Notes: a model not told the origin generated them from the sequence alone. 64,000 nucleotides of DNA from Przewalskia tangutica (GCA_029844215.1 CM056728.1:83327676-83391675), one strand, 5' to 3'. Counted from the first letter of the stretch, positions 44,341 to 56,756 are shown. Program-made: numbers and translations.

Positions 44341-44630
44341 CGAAATACGGTACATATACTATAGGGAGTTTGGGTGCAGAAGGTACGACGAGTAGGGAAA
44401 GAAGTGAATACATGTGCTAAGAGACGGAAGTGATCATTTTTGTGAAGCAAAGGTGCGAAAGAGTATCCTTTAGACCTTGGGTGGAACTTTTGTGATGTTA
44501 GAGGTGATTCTCGCTGGCTTGGATTTGAGTTTTTCGCGTATGTTATATTATGGCCATTGGTGGCATAATTGGTTTCATAAGTATAGAGTGAAGCGCTATA
44601 CCGCGCACGTGCGCTTGGAGATTTAGAAGG
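44341..44630 (+). other. Non-coding 3' region of C, downstream part
   Basis: Resumes homology to A1 8590-8857 (GAAGTGAATAC, GTATCCTTTAGACC, GGCATAATTGGTTT) after the integrase insert. Confidence 0.75.
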
Positions 44631-44661
44631 AACATTCGACGAATGTTTCTAAGGGGAAGAA
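44631..44661 (+). other. Inverted repeat and polypurine tract (C)
   Basis: AACATTCG-A-CGAATGTT (44631-44647), then TCTAAGGGGAAGAA up to the 3' LTR. Confidence 0.88.
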
Positions 44662-47600
44662 TATTACACCCGTAGTTCCGCAGTATGTGAATGAGGACGC
44701 ACGTGAGAATACGGCGTAAATATTGAAAAGGAAGAAAGACGTGATTTTTCGACTAAAAGTTTCCGCTTTGTGAAGGAAAAAGGTTCGTTAATGGGAATTG
44801 GATTCCCGATTTGGTATTCAGACTTTTGGAATATTTGAGAATTTTGGAATTTTATTTCCTAATTGGTCACGTGGGGCCCATGGAGGAATTTACTGTTTGG
44901 GGCCCACTTTATTTTTGGATTTTTGGCATTACGGATATTTTCGGAAGATGAAATATTTTGGACGAGTAGGAGGGCGACACATGGCACCCCATGTGGCCAT
45001 ATGGCCGATAGTAGGGACACTGATCGTTTCGTGGACGTGGCTAGCCACTTGTCCAAATTTTTATGTGGACATGTGGTTGGTAGAATCCACACCCACATGT
45101 CCCCAATCTTCACCACACACTTACCTAGATCTTGGCCATTGATTTCCCTATAAATACCCCTTGTGTGCAAGACTTATTCTTCATCCACACTTAAAGATTT
45201 TTCCAAGGCAAAAACTATCCCCTCCCTTTGTGATGTTCTCGTCCAACACCCCCCCCCACTTTGTGTAGAAATACTTCAAGTATTGTTGTATTATCCCAAA
45301 TACCTTAGCCTTGTATCCCTAGTAGTATTCTAAAGTTATCCCAACATAAGAGCAAAATACTACTTTATTCCAATAATGAAACGGCCCTGGAAATCTTCAT
45401 AGTTGGTTGAAGTGTTTAAGAGAAGTTGTTAGAAACTTCTAAGGGTTGCTTGGAGCGGTTTGGAGCGCATGCACAGAGCTAAACGTTGCTCAGATCGACT
45501 TATAATCTTGGATAATTTTGGGCTTATCGAGGTAATGATCTTTATCCCCTATCAGAATTGGAAATTACATGTCAGTAGTTAATAATCGAGTATAAGAGAT
45601 ATTGGAAGAATAATTATAAAGAATTGAATCAGATTTACATTGATGTATTTCTGAGAGCTTGTAGTATTATTGTGAGGCGTAATTGTACACGTCCGTTAGA
45701 CGATAATCCCCTGCAGTTGTTGGCTTGGTACGCCCCGATGTTGGAAGTTATAGTTATGGTTACATGGGGGAGGTGCTGCCGAATTTTCCGTAGAATATGG
45801 AACCTTGTACTTAGAAATATTCTACGAAGGGATCTAGAAGTTAATAGACGTTTTATGACCATTATAGGTTAAATTACTACGAGTAGCGTATTCTACTTGA
45901 AGGGTGGAGAAGGCGAGCAAGGTTAGAGTACTTTGGAGCGTTTTGCTAATTGTCGATAATCGTCGCGAGGTATGTGAACCTATTCCTATCCTTTCTAGCA
46001 TGATATTTGTGAAATATATTTAGTGCGGTAGACGCACGTGTGTTTAAAGGAATTTGATTTTCCTTTTGTGTCCTTGACTTGATTCCAAAGTTAAGTGACT
46101 TGTTATGAAATATTAAAGACTTGAATTATGTTAAAAAGTTGTAAAACCTCACTCATGAGTAATGGGTGTGTGGTCTTTTAATGAATAAAGTTATCTTGAT
46201 TTCGAAAATAAGAATGGTTTTATCATTGGATTTAAAATGATAACTTGACTTATAAACAACTTGATTTTGGGAAAGGAGAAATAACTTGATTTAACGGTAT
46301 AGGTTACTTGTTTTTAAAAGAGTAAGACACTTGGTTTAAAAAGTATATTGCTACTTGACTTTAAAAAGGAAAAAGTGCCTTTGTTTTAAAGGAAGGCATG
46401 GTTTTGTCTTAAAATGGTTTAAAAAAAAGAAGGCATGTTTTTGTCTTAAGATTGGTTTAAAAAGAAGGTATGGAAATTGTTTTGGTTTTACTTTGATGTC
46501 TTTTGACTTGAGTTTTAAATAATAAGAATCTTGAAGTATTTCAAAAGAGTTATGAATCATTTTTGAAAGAAAAGAAATACTTGGTTTTAAAAGCTTAAGT
46601 GTTATACTAGCTTTATGGGAAGTTAGGTATAACGACTTAAGGAAGATAGAAGGAACGGTTTACTTATTTGTTTATGAAAGTCTTGTATTGATTTCTGAAA
46701 AGTGTAGTAAGATGGTTTGATAAGTAAACATGTTATGATGCTACGTGTGTTAGCGTCTTGTGACGTTGGTGTAAGGGGGTTTTCTTGTTGTGCTTATGTT
46801 GTTTAACGATAAGCAGTTATGCTGATATTATATCACTTACCCCCCTGACTTGTTATGCCGAGGGTTAGCCGCCCCCGATGCGAGGAATACCTCATGCGGG
46901 TCTGTGTGACCTATGCGGAGCTGCGGGAGTTCCAGGATGATCACTCCGGGTGTGTTACCCCGATGCGAGGAATACCTCATGCGGTGCATGGACTACGCGA
47001 TCGCGGAGTCCGTTGTCATGCCGAGGGTTAGCTACCCCCGATGCGAGGAATACCTCATGCGGACCTAGGTGGTCTATGCGGACTGCGGGAGTCCAGGATT
47101 AGGCTCGCATAATGATACTATGGGCGATTGGCCTTGCTTCGATCATTAGCGGCCTAGAAAAGACCAGTTATGTTATATCTATTTTGCTCTTGTTTATGCT
47201 GTGGCACTATGTGCAGTTAATTGGTTGTTCGTACGTATTTGTAATTGGTTTTAAAATGTTATGATTTTATTTCAAGATTTACGCTTCACATACTTGGTAC
47301 TGTCAGATCGACTTCCTTCTGGCCGCATTCATGCCGCAGTAGAGGTACACCAATTGTTGATCCTCGCCATAGGATCACGCCAAACATTGGGAAGCTCCGT
47401 TTCTCCGGAGGCTTATCTTGTGGTATGATTCCCTGAGAGTGTAGGTTCTTATACATTCAGGGGTATAGCGGGGCCCTGTCCCGTCGTTGTTGTTATAAAA
47501 CTCTTAGAGGTCTGTAGTACTGTTATGGGCAGGATTTGTAAAAGGGTTGTAACTGTTCAAGTTTTTATTTATATGTACAGAAAGGTAACCATTTTGGTTA

Positions 47601-47724
47601 GCCTGTTTTCTTATTTCACTGTTTATCTTTATGAGTTTTTATTTCCGCTGATTTTATCTGATGTTGTATCACTAGGATGCCCGGGGTAATGCACCAGTCG
47701 TGGGCTCGGGTTCGGGTCGTGACA
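44662..47724 (+). repeat. 3' LTR of C
   Basis: Starts TATTACACCCGTAG (TG altered to TA) and ends GGGTCGTGACA. TATA box 45149-45156. It shows a clean stem-loop chain: GATCCT/AGGATC (47359-47376), AAGCTCC/GGAGGCTT (47392-47414), CCCTGA/TCAGGG (47431-47462). Confidence 0.93.
45149..45156 (+). promoter_or_regulatory. TATA box, C 3' LTR
   Basis: CCTATAAATACCCCTTGTGTGC, identical context to the 5' LTR. Confidence 0.6.
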
Positions 47725-47729
47725 GCTAG

Positions 47730-50281
47730 TCCATGGAACAACAATCCTAATAGAACCATACCCGTGGGCCACCCAACGTGTCAGTATGTTCATCAATCAA
47801 GAATAACATGACCGGCCCTCCATCGAGAGACGCGGTAATCATAAGGATACAACACTTGCACAACAAGGCTATCACACGCAAACATAGGCAAGTTACTCAC
47901 AACTCAAGGTACTTTCCTTTTATGTCAAAGTCCGGGTTTTAACCCCAAAGTACTACATACCTTAATTCATTTAAAAAGACCCATTTCTTTCCCAAACGTC
48001 ACCTGGTACTAACACTCGTAGTATCCAAAAATAGAGTAACTATTGTTTTAAGTAAACCAAAACAATTCCATACCTTCTTTTAAATAAACCAAGACAATAC
48101 TATGCCTTCTTTTTAAAACCAATTTAAGACAAAACCATGCCTTCTTTTTAAACCATTTAAAGACAAAACCATGCCTTTCTTTTTAAACCAAAAACTCTTC
48201 AATTCCTCAAGTCCCTTTTCTTTTAGAAATCAAGTTCCTTACTTTGGAATTTAAGAAAAACCAATACTTGTTATTAATGATCTTATTAAAGCAACCATGA
48301 TCTAGGAAATGTAATACAATTTTGTCTTATCTTAGCTTCTATGCAGATGGAGGTTTCTACTTGTTTAATATAATTAAATGTCATTACTTTTTCCTTTATT
48401 AATGCTGCAGTGGTTTGTTCGATACTCATTCCCATTTCCGAAATCAATATAACATTACTCTTTAAAAACCAAGTACTCATTACTCACGAATGAGGTTTCA
48501 CAACTTTTTAACACAATTCAAGTCCTTAACGAATCCTATCAAGTCAAGTCTCTTATCTTTTAAAAACAATCAACCATTCTTTTTACTTACATAAAGTCGT
48601 TATAACTAACCTCCCATAAAGCCATTATAACACTTTATGTTTTAAACCAACCAAAATTGCTTAGCACTCGTGACGCCTACCGTACTACATAGTTCACAAC
48701 ATCATGCTAGAAAAGATAGGAAGAAGTTCACATACCTCGCGACGATTATCGACAATTAGCAAAACGCTCCAAAGTACTATAACCCTGCTAGCCTTTTCCA
48801 TCCTTCAAGTAGAATACGCTACTCGTAGTACTTCAACCTATAAAGGCCACAAAATGTCTATTAACCTCTAGCTCTCTTCGTAGAATATTCTAAGTACAAG
48901 GTCACTAAATTCTACGGAAAATTGGGCAGCACCTCCTTTGTTTCTACATACTTTGCCACCTTTTTCAAGGCCGAATTCAATAACCAAACATGCCACCTTT
49001 AAGGCTCAACATACCAACCAATCAAAAGGGGATTACACGCCTACAAGACGTGTAAAATTCCGCCCCACAAATGATACAAAACAATCCAATTATACAAGTG
49101 TACATTCGGCAATTAGAGATACAACAACACCAATTCTTATCCAATTCCTTTTCAATCCAAATTGTTTAGTATAACATGCTATCAAGTCGCAATCGTTTAT
49201 AACTTCTACAATCTTCAAGTAAGTAACATGCGACGATTCTAATTAACGACCAAATTGTAATCCAACTTCAAATGGCTTAAACGTCATTTCGGATTTTAGG
49301 CTACACAATCCATATCACTTATCAATCTTCAATACATATACTTCAAGCTAGTAAAATGTAAGGCTAACAACAATATATAATCTTGCAACACTTTAAGAGA
49401 ACAAGATTTTTACCTCAACGAGCCTTAGTCCAAATTTAAATCCGAAGTCGCTCCCTAGGAACTTAGAGCCTTATTTTGATACTTCAATCCGCCACTTGAG
49501 ACCCTTAGAATATCACAACCAACTTTCCTTCAATCATCCAACCAAAACCTAGGAAAGCAACTAGGTTTTCACCTTGCGACTAATATGAAAACTATCTTTT
49601 TTCCGGGATTTTTCTATTGAGATAACCTTATAACACTCTTAGGAACCTAGGGTTTAAGTCTTGTGAACAATGGAACAAAACTACAAATTTTTTGTGTTGA
49701 GAAATAGTCAAAGCCGAGAGCCTCTAGTGGTGTTCATCCAATTTCTTGAAATTTAGCTAAGTGTAGAAAGCTTGTCTCACTACTAGTACTACTATATAGT
49801 AACATGGAGGGCTAAGATTAAAACAAATGGGTGGCTAGGATGCATTTACTTAAATATCTAGCTATGTGGTCCCATTGACTAAGTCAATATACTCAAGCTC
49901 TTCAACTTGCAAGACTTTCATCCACAATGGTCAAATGACCATCCAACCCTTGTAAATTTCGTCCCACACCAAGTGGGGGAGGCGTCACGTGTCACCCTCC
50001 CATTCGTCCATAAAATTTCGTAACCCTCGTGGGTCCCACAAAACGTAAAATTCCTCGGGTGGGCCCCACATGACCAAATCCGTAAAATATAAATTCCATA
50101 ATTCTTATAAGTTCTTAAATACCAAAGTTGAGAATCCAATTCTCAATAATAAACCTCTTTCCTTCACGAAGTTCGGAAACTTTTCCGTCGAAAAATCACA
50201 TCTTTCTTCTATTCCAATTTTAATGTCGTATTCTCGTACGTATGTCCTCACATACATACCCTAGAACAATGGGGTGTAACA
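47730..50281 (-). repeat. 3' LTR of E, second segment (U3 side)
   Basis: Continues from the GCTAG target to the minus-strand LTR start TGTTACACCCCATTG at 50281. It contains AAGGCATGG-type units (48060-48190) and a U3 (49700-50281) that resembles that of H; a weak TATA (TATATAGT, minus) is at about 49792-49799. Confidence 0.88.
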
Positions 50282-50316
50282 TTCTTCCCCCCTTAGAAAC
50301 ATTCGTCCCGAATGTT
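50282..50316 (-). other. Polypurine tract and inverted repeat (E)
   Basis: On the minus strand, AACATTCG-GGA-CGAATGTT (50316-50298) is followed by TCTAAGGGGGGAAGAA against the LTR. It is the cleanest copy of this module. Confidence 0.88.
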
Positions 50317-51250
50317 CCTTCTAAGTCTCAAAACATACACGCGCCGGTATAGTCTTCACTACTATACTTATAAAACCAATTATGCCACACCTGGCCATAA
50401 TATAACACATGCGCAAAACTCGAATCCAATCCAACGAGGAACCATCTCTAACGTGTATAAGAAAACAAAAAAAAACACTAAAGCTTCCACCCATGGTCTA
50501 AAGGATACTTCCTTCACCTCGATACTTCACAAAAAGATCACTTCCCTTCTCTTAACACATGTTCACTTCTTCCCTTACTAGTCGTACCTTTCTCGAACAC
50601 CCGAACTCTTTCTAGTACATGTACCATACTTCCGTCATTGCTTCAGTTTCCAAAACCTTGGAGTTACTACCTCCAACCTTGGTCATCTTACTAGCCTCAA
50701 ATTCCTTTAAGGCCTTTCCCGGCCTTCATGATCCGATTCTGGTCGAACATATCCACGAACTCATACGATGTTTACCTAAACCTGGGCCTAGCACCCTCGT
50801 GATCCTACCACCTGGAGGGACCACCTCGAACTGACCCCACCTCATTCCGGGCTGCGGGTTGACCCGCTATCTGGTCTCAACCCGACTCGCTATCGCGCTA
50901 AACTCTCTCGTTCCCCGATCCGGAACAATCTTACTAATTCACGTCATGAAAGCTACCATTTCCATCTCACACTATGTATGGAATTATCCCACAAATACTC
51001 CACGTATACTATGCACTCCGACAAAGATCACCCGCAAATCTTTTACTCAAGACGGCCTTACATCTAAGGTCTCAATTGTCATAATTTCTAAGGTTCACAA
51101 ATTACCTGACCCCAAACTTACCTTTTTTACTGCCCATGTTTTCTAATCACAATTATCACAATGTTATCTGAACATAACACTTAACATAAAAAAAATCATC
51201 ATATCACGCATACTAATCTCTAGAGGGTTAAGGATATACCTGTAACTACT
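50317..51250 (-). other. Non-coding 3' region of E (gag-only type)
   Basis: About 0.93 kb colinear with A1 7962-8857 in reverse, without the integrase insert found in C. Blocks such as AGTCAACC/CGGGTTGACCCGC and CCTCTAGAGATTAG are readily matched. Confidence 0.75.
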
Positions 51251-51529
51251 GCTTCACTTTCCCTTTGTCGCTCTAATCATAATCCTGCCCTGTTGGCAAA
51301 TAGCTATAGAAGGCGATGACCCGCCACTGATCCTGAAGGATGAGTCTTAACATCTGTTCTACCTCTGGTCGGACAATCCCTCGCAAAATGGCCCTGACGG
51401 TCGCAAGTATAACAATCTCCCAAACTAGCACGACACTCCCTTACGGAGTTTTCCACAACGCCACACTGAGATAAGGGTGGCCTCATCCGGCGAGCACTCC
51501 TACTCCCCTGAAAATCTGAAACCTTGGAG
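51251..51529 (-). pseudogene. gag C-terminus of E with intact zinc knuckle
   Basis: The minus-strand frame 51486-51304 ends the protein with QCGVVENSVREC, then CYTCDRQGHFARDCPTRG, a perfect CCHC knuckle, and DVKTHPSGS, matching A1. The upstream part of gag lies beyond H at 60150. Confidence 0.85.
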
Positions 51530-51876
51530 CCCTGTGTTACACCCCGTATTTACAGGACATGTTTTAAGAACGTACGTAAGAACTCACAAGTGTTAAGATT
51601 TGAGACTTGTAAAAATTTATCGGAATTATGAAATTGTCAGAAAACGTAATATTGTGACGAATGGGAGGGCGACACGTGTCACCCCCCCCCCCCTTAAGTG
51701 AGCTTGGGCGAATTGGACATCGTCAAAAGGGTCATTTGACCCTTGTTAGGAAGACAAGTCTTGCAACTTGAAGAGCTTGACATAATTGACTTGGTCAATG
51801 GGTCCACAAAGTCTTGATATTTAGTAAGACCTCATCCAAGACACCCATTTGTTTGCATCTTGACCCTCCATTGTGC

Positions 51877-51884
51877 TATATAAT
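51877..51884 (+). promoter_or_regulatory. TATA-like box, H 5' LTR
   Basis: GTGCTATATAATACTAG in U3, replacing the TATAAATACCCC of the other LTR types. Confidence 0.5.
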
Positions 51885-53850
51885 ACTAGTAGTAGCAAGA
51901 CAAGCTTAACACTTAGCCAAATTTTCAAGAAAATTGAAGAACAACAAGAGCCTAGCTCTCGGGTTTGCCTACTCTCAACAACAAAAAAATTTGTTTGTTA
52001 TCCATTTAGCTCCACACTTTAAACCAAGGTTCTTGAGTGTATTGTAAGTGTATCTCAATAGAAAAATCTCAGAAAAAGATAGTTTTCGTATTAGTCGCAA
52101 GGTGAAAACCTAGTTGCTTTCTAGGTTTTGTTTGGAAGTTTGAAGGAAATTTGTTGGTGTTGTTATAAGGGTCTCAACTAGCGGATTGAAATGTCTTGAA
52201 GAGGCTCTAAGTTTCTAAGGAGCGACTTCGGGTTTGGAGTTGGATTAAGATTCGTTGAGGTATAATCTTGTCTCTTAAAAGTGTTACAAGATTATATATA
52301 TTGTTTGTTGTTAGCTTTACATGTTGCTAGCACGAAGTTATATGTTGAAGTTTATAAGTATTATGGATTGCTTGTAGCCTTAAAATTCAAATGTAATGTA
52401 AGCCACGTGAAGTTGGATTACAATTTGGTCGCTTATTAGAATCGCCGCATGTTACTTACTTGAAGATTATAGTAGTTATAATCGATTGCGACTTGATATC
52501 ATGTTGTGCTAACAACTTGTATTGAAATGGAAATTGGATAAGAATTGATGTTATAGTACCTCAAGTTAGCCGAATTGGCCTAGTAAGTTGTATTAGTTTG
52601 ATATCGTTTGTGGGCGGAATTTTACACGCCTTGTGGCGTGTAATCCCTATTGTTGGTTGCATTGATTGGGCCTTAAATGTGGCGTGTTTGGTTATTGAAT
52701 TCGGCCTTGAAAAAGGTGGCAAAGTATGTAGAAACAAAGGAAGTGCTGTCCGATTTTCCGTAGAATTTAGTGACTTAGCACTTAGAATATTCTACGTTTG
52801 AAGTAAGAAGTTAATGGACGTATTGTGGCCATTATAGGTTGAAGTACTAAGTATAGCGTATCCTACTTGGAGGATGGAGTAGCTATCAAGGTTGAATTAC
52901 TTTGGAGCATTTTGCTACTTGTCGATAATCGTCGCGAGGTATGTGAACCTCTTCCTTCCTTTGGCATGATTCTATGTATGAAATATACATGTAGTAGTAT
53001 TTCATGATTCCGTCTACTCTTAGAAGCTAAGAGGTAGTTATGTTGATTTACTCTATGTAAAAGCTATGCCTAAGAAATCCTAAGTTATTACCAAGTCTTA
53101 TGGGGGATGTTGGTAAGAGTCGTTAGGAAGTATTTGGAGTCGAGTTGACTTGGCTAATTTACGGCACGAATGAGAATAAGTATCGAACAAGCCATTGCAG
53201 CGTTAATAAAGGAAAATGTAATGACAATTAATTATATTAAAACAAGTAGAATTCTCCATCTGCATAGAAGCTAAGATAAGATAAAATGGTATTACATTTT
53301 CTAGATCATGGCTACTTGAATAAGATCGTTATAAATAAGTATATTCACAACGCACCAAAGTATATGTTACTTAATTTAAAAGAGTTTACGTATGAAGTTT
53401 TTAAGACTTTGAAACTTATTTTCTTAAAAGTTAAGAGACTTGAAGTATTTTGAAAGCTATGTGATTTGATTTGAAAGTATAAGTCTCTTGGTTATAAAAG
53501 GAATGAATTTGTCTAAGACATAAAGAGTTATAACGGTTTTATGGGAAGTTGGTTATAACAACTTTATGGAAGATTAAAAGAATGGTTTTCTCCAGTAATG
53601 TAAGCAAAGAAATGATTTGAAATAAAGAAGGGCAAATTGTTTTAAAGGTACCAAATTGCTTAAGGTTTTTAAGAAGAAGTCACTTGATTTAGAAGCCGGT
53701 AATTGTATTTCTAAAAAGGTATTGTGACTTGTCTTGAAAGGTAGATATGACTTGATACTATAGTTGTTAGTATCTGGGAAGTTGTATTTGAAAAAGAGTC
53801 TTTCTAAAGGAGTAGAGGTGCGTAGTACGTTGGGTTAAATTCGGATTTTA

Positions 53851-54283
53851 TATGACATTATCGCGCCCGTGAATGGGCCGGCGATACCTTTATGGGCGAC
53901 TATATGACATTATCGCGTCCCAGAATGGGCCGCGTATACCTTTATGGGCGGACTATATGACATTATCGCGTCCGTAAATGGGTCGGGCAAGATACCTTAC
54001 GGGCGCACTATATGACATTATCGTGTCCCGTGAATGGGCCGACAAGATACCTTTATGGGCGACTATATGACATTATCGCGTCCCGTGAATGGGCCGCAAA
54101 GATACCTTTACGGGCGACTATATGACATTATCGCCCCGTGAATGGGCCGGGTAGTATACCTTTATGGGCAGACTATATGACATTATCTAGTCCCAGAAAT
54201 GGGCCGGGCAGTATACCTTCATGGGCAGACTATGTGACTTTATCGCGTCCCAGATTGGGCCGGGAAGTATAGGCGTCCCTCCA
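53851..54283 (+). repeat. 55-bp tandem array, eight copies, H 5' LTR
   Basis: Units start TATGACATTATCGCG at 53851, 53903, 53956, 54011, 54066, 54121, 54176 and 54231 (last is TATGTGACTT). Each contains AATGGGCCGG and ATACCTTTATGGGC. Spacing is 55 bp where complete and 52-53 where bases are missing. Confidence 0.95.
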
Positions 54284-54592
54284 TAAAGGGCCGGATTAGG
54301 TTATGTAAAGTAAGTAAGTTATATGGTAATGAACTTGATGATTTTCCTAAGTATGTACGTAAGAAAGTGGCTATAACTTTTATTGAAAAATGGAAAAGAT
54401 AATAAGGTACGATTAAGTTCACGAGATGGTAATGACATGGTAGGTTCTGTATTTACTTCTTTTACACTTACCTCACATGCTTTTATACAGATATGTTTTA
54501 ATTGTTGTACCTTACTTCGCTCCATATTCGGTACATGTTGTCGACTTCTTCTGGGCCGTTCATGCCCGCAGGTATTAGGTACACAGGTTGGT

Positions 54593-54729
54593 GATCCTTG
54601 CTCTTAGGATCTCGGTTCAGTTTTTGGGAAAAAGCTCCATTTGCTCCGGAGGCTTATCTCTTGGTACGGTTTCCCCTGAGGTTGTAGATTCATTTGTATT
54701 CAGGGGTATGGCGGGGCCCTGTCCCGCCA
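54593..54729 (+). other. Chain of four stem-loops, H 5' LTR
   Basis: GATCCT/AGGATC (54593-54611); AAGCTCC with GGAGGCTT (about 54630-54655); CCCCTGA (54673-54679) with TCAGGGG (54700-54706); ATGGCGGG (54708-54715) with CCCGCCA (54723-54729). All are perfect or near-perfect inverted repeats within 140 bases. Confidence 0.8.
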
Positions 54730-54926
54730 CTGTTGTTATGTAAAAACTCTTAGAGGTCTGTAGTCACATGTTATGGTTTGGGGCTGTAAGGACCGAGTTG
54801 TACAGTTTTTCTTTGATTATGCATATTTTATGGAAGGCGGCCTTATCGGCTAGTCTGTGTTATTATTGTCTAAATGTTGTATATTGTGTATGTTCCACTG
54901 CTATTCTCTGATGTATACCTGAACGG

Positions 54927-54945
54927 GGTGCCCAGGTAGGGCACC
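54927..54945 (+). other. U5-terminal hairpin (H 5' LTR)
   Basis: GGTGCCC-AGGTA-GGGCACC, a perfect 7-bp stem about 24 bases before the LTR end. Confidence 0.8.
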
Positions 54946-54973
54946 GGGCCGCTTCCGGTCGTCGTGACAAAAG

Positions 54974-54984
54974 TGGTATCGAGT
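54974..54984 (+). other. Primer-binding site, H
   Basis: TGGTATCGAGT, a slightly damaged initiator-Met tRNA complement after GACAAAAG. Confidence 0.75.
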
Positions 54985-55166
54985 CATAGTCCTCGGAAAT
55001 TGTCTACGCATCGTGTCTAGTAGTCTTGATTATCGGTGTTGTGCACCACATCTATAATCGTGAGGCCGCAGGACATTTAGGATTGGTTTCCATTCTTCTC
55101 TCTTTGAGATCGCGCAGAGTTGTCATAGTAGGTTGAATCCTCTCGACCTATTCTTATGAAATGCTT

Positions 55167-56448
55167 ATGCCTCACGGCGCGACTGAGGCCCGAGGCAAGG
55201 CAAAGGCAGGAGCTGCTAGCGATACTCAGAGGGTTACACGGACTCAGGCACAGACTATGCCTGAGGTAGTAGGCGGGTCGGCGAGTTCAGCCACGCCGAC
55301 AGTATTAGAGGAGTCGAGAGCGGCAGTAGCTCCAGAGGTTCCGGTACCCGAGCCTCCAGTTCCGCAGCCAGGGGCAGAGTTTAGAGATTACAGAGAGCAG
55401 ATCAGGCTATTGACTAGCATAGTGGTAGGGCAGCGCCGACAGGAGCAGGTAGCTAACCCTAGAGCTGGCAGTTTGAGGATTCGGGATTTTCTGGGTTGTC
55501 ATCCGCCCGAGTTTTATGGTTCGAGGTCTGAGGAGGATCCGCAGGAGTTCATTCGGCAGCTACAATGGACTATGCAGGTTCTTAAGGCTTCAGAGACGGA
55601 GTCTGTTATGCTATGCTTTTACCGGTTACGCGATATTGCGTTGAACTGGTTCGAGTCTGGGAGCTGTCGAGAGGTGAGGATGCTCTTCCAGCTGTTTGGG
55701 AGGAGTTCACAGAGGCCTTCATGGATCACTTTTTGCCTCCTGAGATGAGGAGATCCCGTGTAGATAGATTCTTGACCTTGAGGCAGAATGGGAGGACTAT
55801 CGTGAGTACACCGAGTTTGACTCCTGGCCGTACGCGCACACCATCAGTAGCATGGCGGATAGAGTTCATCGTTATGTGATGGGGCTAGACCGTCATATGA
55901 TTACTGCATGTTTGGGGGTGGCTCTTCAGCCCGGTATGGACATTGCTAGGATGCAGGCCTATGCGCAGGAGATAGAGGATAGAGAGAGGGAGGATCAGAT
56001 TGACTCAGGCTAGCCCAAGAGGCCGTGACAAGGCGGTCTCGTGGCGCTGAAGCGGACAGCCAAAGCGGCAGACTAGGTCTACATTGCGGCCCGGCCGAGT
56101 GCTCCTCCACGATTTTCGGTGGGGTTTTACAACCCCGGAATGCGCAGGGGCCGGTCAGTCTCTAGAGCTTCAGTCTCGTGAGATGGGGTTCCAATCGATC
56201 GAGGCCACCTTTGCCTCAACGCGCCCAGTGGTAAGTTACATTCTGGGGTATGTCGCGCCGGTACGGGTGCTTGTTTTTCTTGTGGTCGTCTAGGCCATAT
56301 GTTAAGAGAGTGTCCTTATAGAGGGGGTCCTGGTGGGACAACACCGTCTACTGGATCAGTTTCGGGTTCTTCGCCTTCAATAGCTAGGCAGGAGGTTCAT
56401 GCACCTACAGGTCGTGGCAGAGGTCGTGGTGGGAGTTCCCAGTTTTAG
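55167..56448 (+). pseudogene. gag of H
   Basis: Best-preserved gag here. From ATGCCTCACGGC (55167) about 190 codons are open: a disordered N-terminal part (EARGKAKAG, VPEPPVPQPGAEF) and then the capsid core RIRDFLGCHPPEFYGSR, EEDPQEFIRQLQWTMQ, LKASETESVM, YRLRDIALNWF. The frame breaks at about 55650 in the EL.R.ED.. region. Later pieces read MDHFLPPEMRRSRVDRF and LTLRQNGRT. A CCHC knuckle, CFSCGRLGHMLREC, is open at 56272-56313, and the protein ends GRGRGRGGSSQ at TAG 56446-56448. The stop is followed by 300 bases of non-coding sequence and the polypurine tract. Confidence 0.85.
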
Positions 56449-56722
56449 CGGTCCTTTGAACCGCCTATATGATTTCAGGTATGTCTTTGGCCCTTTAGAA
56501 ACTTGTATGCATGATAAAGTTGTGGTATGTTTAAATGTCATGAACAAATTATGTTGAGACTATGTATATGCTAGAAAGAGTTGGAAGTACGAAAAGATAA
56601 TCACTTTTGGGCTTATGATGGACGGATATGCGTGTGCGAGGTATTAGGGCCATGTGTGGCATTATTGGTATGTCGGGATTGTGAAAGGAAACTATGTCGC
56701 TAATTATAAGTTTGACTCAAAG

Positions 56723-56756
56723 AACATTCGGGATCTAATGTTTCTAAGGGGAAGAA
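56723..56756 (+). other. Inverted repeat and polypurine tract (H)
   Basis: AACATT...AATGTT arms (weaker than in A1, C, E) followed by TCTAAGGGGAAGAA up to the 3' LTR. Confidence 0.8.

Larger units (their letters stand above)
38315..47724 (+). mobile_element. Element C: gag plus integrase-fragment element in 3' LTR of E
   Basis: 5' LTR 38315-41357 (3,043 bp), internal 41358-44661 (3.3 kb), 3' LTR 44662-47724 (3,063 bp); TSD GCTAG at 38310-38314 and 47725-47729. It carries an intact primer-binding site, gag, and the C-terminal part of integrase with a chromodomain scrap, but no protease, RT or RNase H. The LTRs are near-identical over long AT-rich stretches, so it is a young insertion. Confidence 0.93.
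51535..54969 (+). repeat. 5' LTR of H
   Basis: TGTTACACCCCGTATTTAC to GGTCGTCGTGACA. TATA-like TATATAAT at 51877-51884, an eight-copy 55-bp array at 53851-54283, stem-loop chain 54593-54729, terminal hairpin 54927-54945. A C run of 12 is at 51682-51693. Confidence 0.93.

Noticed and set aside
53851..54283. Regular repeats resembling a CRISPR array
   Set aside because: Units are directly contiguous with no unique spacers, lie in an LTR of a plant element, and no cas genes exist.
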